Assembly (NCBI GenBank): GCA_016208665.1
Contig: JACQXT010000052.1
Span: 6,688 to 19,919 of the forward strand
DNA from: Chitinivibrionia bacterium
GTDB taxonomy: Bacteria > Krumholzibacteriota > Krumholzibacteriia > WVZY01
Direction: 5' to 3'
DNA length: 13,232 nucleotides
This document shows, piece by piece, positions 7,533 through 13,232 of the stretch. Position numbers and translations under genes: made by a program. A model generated the notes under the pieces. The model had not been told where the DNA came from, did not search any database, and worked only from the letters and a program-made list of their open reading frames with translations. The stretch's first letter is position 1; the number at the start of each line of letters is the position of its first letter.

Positions 7533-8447
7533 ATGAATCAGATGCGCAATGCGCTCCTCATAGTCGGTTCCATCGCGTTCGATACGATCGAAACGCCCGC
7601 GGGAGGCGTCGAGAAAGCCCTCGGCGGGTCCGCCGTGTATGCGTCATTGGCCGCCCGCCGCTTCGTCAGGCCGTGCGTGGTCGGTGTAGTGGGCGATGAC
7701 TTCGGCGCCGAGCGCCTCGAAGTGCTGAGCGACCGCGGGATCGATACGCGCGGCATCGAACACGCCCGCGGAGACACCTTCCACTGGAAAGGGCGCTATC
7801 ACGAGAACATGAAGGATCGGGACACGCTCTCGACGTGCCTGAACGTGTTCGAGAATTTCAATCCCAAGATTCCGGACGACTATAGGAAGTGCCGGTACGT
7901 GTTCCTCGGGAACATCGATCCCGTGCTCCAGGCGCGGGTGCTCGACCAGGTCGGGGAAACGGCGCTGGTCGGCCTGGATACGATGAACTTCTGGATCAAG
8001 AGCTCGCCCGATGCGCTCCGCGCCGTCATGAAACGGATCGACGTCCTCTTCATCAACGACGAGGAGGCGATCGAACTCAGCGGCGAACGAAGCATCCTGC
8101 GCGCATCGGAGACGATACTCGGTTTGGGCCCCCGGTATCTCGTCGTCAAGCAGGGCGAATACGGCGCGCTGCTCTTCGGCGAAGGCGCATGCCTTTCCGT
8201 GCCGGGAATTCTCCTCCCCGGCGTCGTCGATCCGACCGGCGCGGGGGACGCCTTTGCCGGAGGATTCTGCGGCTACGCCGCTTCCCAGGAAGCGGCCGAC
8301 CGGCGCACGCTCGCGCGGGCCCTCCTGGCCGGAACGGTCATGGCAAGTTTCACGGTCGAAGGCTTCTCCGTTGACAACCTCCTGCACCTGAGCGAACGGC
8401 AACTCACCGGCCGGTTTTCGCAACTCGAAGCCATGATGCGATATTGA
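7533..8447 (+). CDS. PfkB-family carbohydrate/nucleoside kinase
   Basis: A 304-residue ribokinase-fold (PfkB) kinase; the substrate is unknown. N-terminal VGSIAFDTIETPAG (11-24) and GGSAVYASLAA (31-41) hold the substrate-binding glycines. The central DTMNFW (149-154) and NDEEAIELSG (175-184) are features of a widespread PfkB subgroup annotated only as sugar kinase. VVDPTGAGDAFAGGF (231-245) carries the catalytic base Asp239 and the anion hole. It is not an obvious FruK, LacC or RbsK. AAGGGA at 7521-7526 precedes the ATG by six bases; a second Met at residue 4 is an alternative start. It is the last gene before the AT-rich region at 8448, so probably the end of the tatC-rsfS-argS transcript. 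Confidence 0.93.
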   Translation: MNQMRNALLIVGSIAFDTIETPAGGVEKALGGSAVYASLAARRFVRPCVVGVVGDDFGAERLEVLSDRGIDTRGIEHARGDTFHWKGRYHENMKDRDTLSTCLNVFENFNPKIPDDYRKCRYVFLGNIDPVLQARVLDQVGETALVGLDTMNFWIKSSPDALRAVMKRIDVLFINDEEAIELSGERSILRASETILGLGPRYLVVKQGEYGALLFGEGACLSVPGILLPGVVDPTGAGDAFAGGFCGYAASQEAADRRTLARALLAGTVMASFTVEGFSVDNLLHLSERQLTGRFSQLEAMMRY

Positions 8448-8481
8448 TGCGCGGGCCGGAGATTTCCACAAGAAACCGCAT

Positions 8482-8522
8482 GATATGGAAAGCTTTTTGC
8501 TGAAACAAAGCTTTGGATATGG
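8482..8522 (+). repeat. Short repeated words upstream of the unknown/HD-GYP operon
   Basis: The palindrome AAAGCTTT occurs twice (8489-8496 and 8507-8514), start points 18 bases apart. Outside it the word GATATGG also occurs twice (8482-8488 and 8516-8522). The order is GATATGG, AAAGCTTT, spacer, AAAGCTTT, G, GATATGG. The whole block directly abuts the predicted -10 element, so it could be an operator, but the two palindromes could also simply pair as a hairpin. Confidence 0.4.
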
Positions 8523-8528
8523 TATACT
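8497..8528 (+). promoter_or_regulatory. Extended -10 promoter for the unknown/HD-GYP gene pair
   Basis: TGG-TATACT (8520-8528) is an extended -10 element with a hexamer matching TATAAT at 5 of 6 positions. The only -35 candidate, TTGCTG (8497-8502), is 20 bases away, which is longer than optimal; extended -10 promoters often manage without a good -35. Transcription would start near 8535 and leave a leader of about 55 bases. The region is markedly more AT-rich than the surroundings, which supports a real promoter. I see no riboswitch in the leader. Confidence 0.6.
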
Positions 8529-8589
8529 AAATCTCTATAAGGGAAAAGCCAAGGCCCGGGAAGCAGAGCGGGTCTCGAAAATCTAACTC

Positions 8590-9330
8590 ATGAGCGCACA
8601 AAGATTTACACCTGACATAATCGCCCGGGCGGAACTTCTGATCAGCAGGATACAGGGCGTTTGCTCGGCGAAGATCTCGGCGGACGAGACCGGCGAAATC
8701 ACGGAAGTCCATGTCGTCGCCATGGCCGCAAAATCTCCGAAGCTTGTCGCCCGGGACGTCGAAACCTGCCTCAAGGCGGAGCTCGGCATTCATGTGGACC
8801 ACCGAAAGATAGGCGTGGTGCTTTACGACAGGAAAGAGCCCGAGAGCCCTCCGGCCCGCGCGGGAGCCGAAGACGCACCCGCCGACGACATCATCGAACT
8901 CCCCGTGGACGAATTTCCTTCGCGATTCGTGTTTCAAAGCGTCAATCTCTTCATTTCTCATGACGGCGTCAAGGCCGAAGTGGAGCTCGTCATCGACGGC
9001 ACCGAGACCTTCGGCAGCGCGCGCAGCGATAACAGCCCGAACTCCCAGAGGGAACTCGTCGCCGAAGCGACGGTGAAAGCCGTTTCGGAATTTCTTGACG
9101 AAAAACAGAAGCTGTGTTTAGTTGAGGTACTGGAAATTCCGCTCGGCGATGAAGACGCGGTCGTCGTTCGCGTGGATCTCATCCGTGATCGCGAGAGGAA
9201 AAGCCTCGCCGGTTGCTCGATCGTATCGGGCGACATCAACCAGACCGTCGTCTTCGCAACGCTGGATGCGATCAACCGTGTCATGGGAAAACTGAGATCA
9301 AAGGGATCCATCGAGTACAAAATTGAATAG
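8590..9330 (+). CDS. Unrecognised conserved-looking two-domain cytoplasmic protein
   Basis: No function is assigned. The 246-residue product has no signal peptide or membrane segment. Residues 12-80 form a compact domain with GEITEVHVVA, then SPKLVARDVETCLKAELGIHVDHRKIGVV (49-77), a pattern I have seen in unannotated bacterial proteins. A Pro/Ala/Asp-rich linker follows (82-105). Residues 115-236 form a second domain with SVNLFISHDGVKAEVEL, then NSQRELVAEATVKAVSEFL, and ending in a GCS..SGDINQTVVFATLDAINRVM segment (208-232). The ATG at 8590 has an in-frame stop just upstream (8584-8586) and no Shine-Dalgarno site nearby, which is odd after an otherwise good promoter. Its last 8 bases overlap the start of the downstream HD-GYP gene, so the two are a coupled pair and may work in the same signalling step. 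Confidence 0.8.
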   Translation: MSAQRFTPDIIARAELLISRIQGVCSAKISADETGEITEVHVVAMAAKSPKLVARDVETCLKAELGIHVDHRKIGVVLYDRKEPESPPARAGAEDAPADDIIELPVDEFPSRFVFQSVNLFISHDGVKAEVELVIDGTETFGSARSDNSPNSQRELVAEATVKAVSEFLDEKQKLCLVEVLEIPLGDEDAVVVRVDLIRDRERKSLAGCSIVSGDINQTVVFATLDAINRVMGKLRSKGSIEYKIE

Positions 9331-10513
9331 CACACCTCCCGGCTTCAAGGTTTTCTACTTTTCATTTATTATCGCCGGCTTTGTTTTGTTTGCATTCCTC
9401 ATGCGCAACCTTCCGGTTGTGTGGCTCCCCGACATCGCCCTGTTCATCGCCCTCATCGTCATCGCGGACACGGCCCAGATTTCCCTCCCCCGGGGCGGAG
9501 CCTCGATATATGCATCGAGCCCGATCGATCTCGCCGCCATCGTGCTCTTCGGCCCCGCCGCGGCGGCGCTGATCGAAGCGCTGTCGACCTTCTTCTCCGA
9601 AGTGTTCATCCAGCGCAGGCCGGCGGTGAAAATCGCGTTCAACGTGCCGCTGCTCATCATAACGGTGGGAATCGCCGGCCTCGTCTATAAGAGTTTCGGC
9701 CCCTACTGGACGAGCCTCGAGACCCCCCGCTTCCTGGTGCCGCTCTTCTTCTGCGGCATCGTCTACTATCTCGTCAATACCGCTTCCATCAGCACGGTCA
9801 TCGGGCTGAGCGACGGAAAGAACCCGCTGCGCATCTGGAAACAGAATTACATGTGGACCTTCTTCCACATTCTCGCGTTCATGCCGGTGGGGGCCATCAT
9901 CGCGCTCATCTATGTGAAGAGCGGCATGTGGACGGTGGCGCTCTTCGTCGTCCCGCTGTTCCTCGCCCGGTACAGCTTCCAGCTCTATATCGAGATGAAG
10001 GAGGCGCACATCAGCACGGTCGCCGCGCTCTCCTCCGCCTACAGCGCCCTCCTGCACGACATCGGAAAGATCGCCATCCAGCACGACGTGCTCTTGAAGC
10101 CCGGCAGGTTGAACGACGAGGAGTACAAGACGCTCAAGCAGCATCCGAGCATCGGCGCGGATATCGTCGAGAATCTCAAGTTCCTCAAGGAAGCGGCGGA
10201 TCTCATCCGGTACCATCACGAGCAGCCGGACGGAAACGGATACCCCGAGGGTCTCAAGGACGACGACATTCCCCTCGGCTCGAAGATACTGCTGGTGGCC
10301 GACGCGTTCGACGCGATGACGTCCGACCGCCCCTACCGGAAGGGCCTGCCTATGGAAAAGGTGATCGAGCAGTATGAGCTGTATCGAGGCAAGCAGTTCG
10401 ACCTCGCCATTTCCAATCTGTTCCTCGGCATGGCGAGAGCCGGGGACTTCCCGCTGATCGTCGAAACGGATCCCACGACCGCCATCTATCAGTCGCTCAA
10501 AGAACGTTTGTAA
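9323..10513 (+). CDS. Integral-membrane HD-GYP-type phosphohydrolase with an internal gap
   Basis: A 396-residue protein: about seven membrane segments (roughly 10-26, 33-50, 66-95, 104-123, 136-160, 178-198, 202-218), then an HD-GYP domain. HD-GYP proteins hydrolyse cyclic di-GMP using metals bound by conserved His/Asp. Seen: LLHDIGK with His245/Asp246/Lys249, LKQHP with His274, His298-His299 in RYHHEQ, the GYP triad at 306-308 (normally about 60 residues from HD), and VADAFDAMTSDRPYRK (325-340). However, the TVAALSSA helix (232-239) runs straight into YSALLHDIGK. Family members have about 40 further residues there, with the DPYT.GHS.RV segment and the first metal-ligand His. The junction is near nucleotide 10039 and the frame is kept. 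The start TTG (9323) overlaps the upstream gene by 8 bases; Met27 is an alternative but would delete the first membrane segment. Activity is doubtful. Confidence 0.88.
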   Translation: MNSTPPGFKVFYFSFIIAGFVLFAFLMRNLPVVWLPDIALFIALIVIADTAQISLPRGGASIYASSPIDLAAIVLFGPAAAALIEALSTFFSEVFIQRRPAVKIAFNVPLLIITVGIAGLVYKSFGPYWTSLETPRFLVPLFFCGIVYYLVNTASISTVIGLSDGKNPLRIWKQNYMWTFFHILAFMPVGAIIALIYVKSGMWTVALFVVPLFLARYSFQLYIEMKEAHISTVAALSSAYSALLHDIGKIAIQHDVLLKPGRLNDEEYKTLKQHPSIGADIVENLKFLKEAADLIRYHHEQPDGNGYPEGLKDDDIPLGSKILLVADAFDAMTSDRPYRKGLPMEKVIEQYELYRGKQFDLAISNLFLGMARAGDFPLIVETDPTTAIYQSLKERL

Positions 10514-10536
10514 AATCGTCCGAACGCTGGTATGCT
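10508..10536 (+). promoter_or_regulatory. Probable promoter for purM
   Basis: TTGTAA (10508-10513) and TATGCT (10531-10536) are separated by exactly 17 bases, and TGG at 10528-10530 makes an extended -10. Each hexamer matches consensus at 4 of 6 positions. The -35 overlaps the stop of the HD-GYP gene. A 5-bp GCGCG/CGCGC hairpin (10543-10555) lies at the expected transcript start, and AGGAAGGGA (10571-10579) precedes the purM ATG. Confidence 0.45.
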
Positions 10537-10564
10537 CGTCCCGCGCGGTTCGCGCTCGTCCGAA
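10516..10564 (+). repeat. Direct repeat TCGTCCGAA upstream of purM
   Basis: The nonamer TCGTCCGAA occurs at 10516-10524 and again at 10556-10564, start points 40 bases apart, flanking the predicted -10 and transcript start. Its position fits an operator pair, such as for a purine-responsive regulator, but no known site is recognised and chance in a GC-rich region cannot be excluded. Confidence 0.35.
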
Positions 10565-10583
10565 TTTCGCAGGAAGGGAAGCC

Positions 10584-11588
10584 ATGAAATACGAAGACTC
10601 CGGCGTGAGCATCGATAAGGCTCAGGCCATCAAGAAGGATATCGCCCGCAACATCAAGAGCACCTGGGGGCCGCAGGTCCTGTCCGAGGTGGGCAATTTC
10701 GGAGGATTGTTCAAGCTCGGTTCGTACCGCGATCCCGTGCTCGTGAGCAGCGTCGACGGCGTAGGCACGAAGCTCCTCGTCGCCAAAATGGCGCACCGCC
10801 ACGACACCGTGGGGCAGGATCTCGTGAATCATTGCGTCAACGACATCCTGGTGCAGGGAGCGAAACCCCTGTTTTTCCTCGACTATATTGCCGCGGGTTC
10901 GCTCGATCCCCGCATCGTGGCGGACATCATACGCGGCCTCGCCGCGGCCTGCGGCGAGAACGGCTGCGCCCTCATCGCGGGGGAGACGGCCGAAATGCCC
11001 GGCGTCTACAAGCCGGACGATCTCGATCTCGCGGGGTGCATCGTCGGAGTAGTCGAAGCCGGTTCGATCGTCGACGGCGGCAGAATCGTCCCGGGCGACC
11101 GCGTGTATGCGCTCCCCTCGACCGGTCTCCATACCAACGGCTATTCGCTCGCGCGAAAAGTGTTTTTCGATCTTCTCGCTTGGAGCGTGGACACCTATGT
11201 CCAAGAATTCGGTTGCACGGCCGGGGAAGAGCTCCTGAAGGTCCACCGGTCGTACCTCCATGACATGACGGCGCTCATGAAGACGGTGGACGTCAAAGGA
11301 ATGGCCCACATCACCGGCGGCGGCCTGCTCGATAATCTGCCCCGCATCCTGCCTCCTTCGTGCGACGCCGTCGTGCGCCGCGGCTCGTGGCCGGTCCAGC
11401 CGGTGTTCCGGATTCTCCAGGAAGAGGGGGAGGTCGAAGAGCGGGAAATGTACCACACCTTCAATATGGGTTTGGGGATGGTGTTCATTTGCTCCGCGAG
11501 CGACGGCGCAAAGGTCATGGAAGGGAAGGCCGGCGCATTTCATATCGGCGAGATTCAATCGGGCCGGAACGAAGTCGTGCTCGCCTGA
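10584..11588 (+). CDS. purM: Phosphoribosylformylglycinamidine cyclo-ligase (AIR synthetase)
   Basis: A 334-residue PurM, a little short of E. coli (345). It closes the imidazole ring to 5-aminoimidazole ribonucleotide with ATP, the fifth step of purine synthesis. Landmarks: SVDGVGTK (56-63), DLVNHCVNDILVQGAKPLFFLDY (79-101), IAGETAEMPG (131-140), the GDRVYALPSTGLHTNGYSLARKV stretch (171-193), HITGGGLLDNLPRILP (242-257), and YHTFNMGLGM (290-299). Near the C-terminus the segment between KVM and GAFHIGEI (310-324) is about five residues shorter than usual, which may be natural. The ribosome binding site is strong (AGGAAGGGA) and a promoter lies upstream. A nucleobase permease gene follows 40 bases downstream, which fits purine supply. 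Confidence 0.97.
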   Translation: MKYEDSGVSIDKAQAIKKDIARNIKSTWGPQVLSEVGNFGGLFKLGSYRDPVLVSSVDGVGTKLLVAKMAHRHDTVGQDLVNHCVNDILVQGAKPLFFLDYIAAGSLDPRIVADIIRGLAAACGENGCALIAGETAEMPGVYKPDDLDLAGCIVGVVEAGSIVDGGRIVPGDRVYALPSTGLHTNGYSLARKVFFDLLAWSVDTYVQEFGCTAGEELLKVHRSYLHDMTALMKTVDVKGMAHITGGGLLDNLPRILPPSCDAVVRRGSWPVQPVFRILQEEGEVEEREMYHTFNMGLGMVFICSASDGAKVMEGKAGAFHIGEIQSGRNEVVLA

Positions 11589-11628
11589 CGCGCGGCTCCG
11601 CCGGACGCCCGATCAAAGGAACGCGCTC

Positions 11629-13176
11629 ATGGCAAGATATCCTCTCTTCGTCAAACGGGATATCGACGGTTTCTTCGGACTTGCCATAGACAACCTCATC
11701 CAGATCCTCCTCATCGTCTCTCTCGGCAAGCTCCTCGTCGGATGGACCGACATGTTCATCTTCACCCGGATTCTTCCGGGAGCGGCCCTCTCGCTCATCA
11801 TCGGCAACTGGTACTACGCGCTCCAGGCCCGCAAACTGGCCGAGCGGACCGGCAGGTCGGACGTCACGGCTCTGCCCTACGGCATCAATACGGTCAGCCT
11901 GTTCGCCTATTTCATCTTTGTGATCATGCCCGTGTACGCCGAAACGGGAGACAACGTGCTGGCATGGAAGGTCGGCCTCCTGGCCTGCTTCGGAAGCGGC
12001 GTGATCGAATTGGGCGGCGCATTCGCCGTCGACTGGCTGCGGCGGAACACGCCGCGCGCGGCGCTCCTCGCCACTCTCGCGGGAATCGCGATAACCTTCA
12101 TCTCGATGGACTTCGCCTTTCAGACGTTCGAGAAGCCCCTCATCGCCATGCTGCCGCTGGCGCTCATACTCGTCCAGTACTTCTCGCGCGTGCGGTTTCC
12201 CCTGGGACTTCCCGGCGGTCTCGTGGCCCTCGTCTGCGGGACGATCCTCGCATGGGCGCTCGGCATCATGGATGCGGGCGCGCTGAGAAGCAGCATCAAG
12301 GACATCGGATTCTATCCGCCCCGGCCTGCGGTCGGCGATCTCGTCTCGACGTTCGGCGGCGGCTACCTGTGGAAATACATCTCGATCATCGTTCCCATGG
12401 GGCTCTTCAACGTGATCGGTTCGCTCCAGAACCTGGAAAGCGCCGAAGCGGCCGGCGACCGGTACGAGACACGGCCGTCGCTCGCCGTCAACGGCATCGG
12501 CACGCTCGTCGCGTCGATGCTGGGCAGTTGTTTCCCGACGACGATCTACAGGAAAGGGTTGGGCGCGCGTACGGGATACTCGATCTTGAACGGCGCTTTC
12601 TTCGCCGTGATCTGCCTCATCGGCGCGGTGGGATTCATCACCAAACTGGTTCCCATGGAGGCGGGGATCGCGATCGTGCTCTGGATCGGCATCGTCATAT
12701 CGGCCCAGGCGTATCAGGCCACGCCCCGGAAGCATGCGCCCGCCGTCGTAGTCGGATTCCTGCCTGCTCTGTCGGCCTGGGGCGTGCAGGCGATCAAACA
12801 GGCGCTGAGCGCCGCGGGGACGGATCTCACGGCGGCCGCGCCCTCCGTCATGATCAACGGCTTCTACGGCATGATCGCCCTCCAGCAGGGATTCATCTTC
12901 TCGTCGATGATACTCGCCTCGATATCGGTGTTTTTGATAGACCGGGAGTTTCTCAAGGCCGCATACTGGTCGTTCGCAGGCGCCGTGCTTTCGTACTTCG
13001 GCGTCATACACGCCTACCGATTTGCCGGCAATGAAGTCGTCGGCGACATCGGGGTTGGAACGGGGGTCACGTACAGCGTGGGGTACGTTGCATTCTGCCT
13101 GGTGTTCGTCCTGTTCCACATCTACCGGAAGGGCAGAGGGAACGGCACCGAAGATGGTGCCGAAGCGCCGCTATGA
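11629..13176 (+). CDS. NCS2-type nucleobase permease (xanthine/uracil-like) with short loop deletion
   Basis: A 515-residue integral-membrane transporter with about 12-14 hydrophobic segments, distributed across the whole protein. Family landmarks are ALPYGIN (81-87), with a short helix before the first core repeat, and [15 protein letters not shown] (265-279), the substrate-binding SLQN.E.A motif. [20 protein letters not shown] (299-318) follows. In the subfamily I recall, that segment reads [21 protein letters not shown], so here about five residues of IGHPGW are missing, at nucleotides about 12549-12551, in frame. Next to purM, purine or xanthine uptake is the likely role. AAAGGA at 11615-11620 precedes the ATG. 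The C-terminal tail is hydrophilic ([15 protein letters not shown]) and its stop overlaps the next start as ATGA. Confidence 0.9.
   Translation: [515 protein letters not shown]
13143..13162 (+). other. Hairpin in the 3' end of the permease gene
   Basis: CGGCACC (13143-13149) and GGTGCCG (13156-13162) form a perfect 7-bp stem with loop GAAGAT, eleven bases before the overlapping start of the next gene. It has no T-run. It may influence translation coupling of the next gene, which lacks a clear ribosome binding site. Confidence 0.35.
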
Positions 13177-13232
13177 AGATTCTCATGGTATTACGGGAGG
13201 ATTTTCCTCCCGATGAACGGGTCGCGCAGGAG
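13173..13232 (+). CDS. Glycosyltransferase, N-terminal fragment cut by window end
   Basis: Only the first 20 codons are present: MKILMVLREDFPPDERVAQE. This is a characteristic beginning of GT-B fold, GT4-like glycosyltransferases (first beta strand followed by a D-P-rich loop). The donor and acceptor are unknown. The ATG overlaps the permease stop (ATGA, 13173-13176) so translation is probably coupled. Within the fragment CGGGAGGA (13194-13201) and TCCTCCCG (13205-13212) form a perfect 8-bp hairpin. Confidence 0.7.
   Translation, partial: MKILMVLREDFPPDERVAQE

Noticed and set aside
6500..7699. 399-codon + strand open frame inside argS and the PfkB kinase
   Set aside because: Out of frame with two well-supported genes and with an Arg/Gly-rich translation.
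8463..8498. TTTCCA...TGGAAA followed by TTTTT as a terminator after the PfkB kinase
   Set aside because: Only a 6-bp AT-rich stem with a 17-base loop; too weak to call.
8529..8589. Leader of the unknown gene as a riboswitch (for example cyclic-di-GMP)
   Set aside because: About 55 bases long and only one weak stem (GCCCG/CGGGT); none of the conserved cores of known riboswitches is visible.
11515..13119. 534-codon open frame on the - strand opposite the NCS2 permease
   Set aside because: Antisense shadow of a hydrophobic permease; hydrophilic Asp/Glu/Arg-rich translation is what the reverse complement of membrane-protein codons gives.

Overview
The window is a 13.2 kb, GC-rich, gene-dense stretch of bacterial chromosome with every recognisable gene on the + strand. 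Most genes are single-copy housekeeping genes; I see no rRNA, tRNA, CRISPR array, insertion sequence or phage gene. The order arginine/tyrosine phosphatase - rpiB - glyA - nrdR resembles the ywlE-rpiB-glyA neighbourhood of Firmicutes and many deep-branching Gram-negative lineages. TatC, RsfS and a likely lipoprotein fit a free-living bacterium. The lineage cannot be fixed from the sequence; an uncultured deltaproteobacterial or candidate-phylum bacterium is a guess from gene order and protein style.

Layout: (1) 1-106: the possible end of an upstream gene and a good sigma70-type promoter. (2) 107-3753: low-molecular-weight phosphatase, ilvE, rpiB, glyA, and a broken nrdR, followed by a GC hairpin. 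(3) 3814-8447: a secreted or lipoprotein-like hypothetical, tatC, rsfS, argS and a PfkB-family kinase, tightly spaced (tatC/rsfS 12 nt apart; rsfS/argS overlap as ATGA). (4) 8448-10513: an AT-rich intergenic region with an extended -10 promoter drives an unrecognised two-domain protein whose end overlaps an integral-membrane HD-GYP-type protein. (5) 10514-13232: a probable promoter, purM, an NCS2-type purine permease, and the start of a glycosyltransferase overlapping the permease stop (ATGA).

The genes join one-carbon, amino-acid and purine metabolism (glyA, ilvE, purM, permease), pentose phosphate (rpiB), translation (argS, rsfS), export (tatC) and signalling (phosphatase, HD-GYP protein).

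The most unusual observation is that three genes look cleanly deleted inside conserved family segments. nrdR has lost about 35 codons of its ATP-cone with a frame change. The HD-GYP protein has lost about 40 residues holding the first metal-binding His. The permease has lost about five residues of a conserved loop. Either this genome carries several real deletions or the assembly is faulty here; reads would decide. ArgS also lacks the histidines of its HIGH-type motif although the rest of the enzyme looks intact. I found no convincing novel defence or mobile system; the best candidate for unexplored biology is the unknown-protein/HD-GYP pair with its own promoter.
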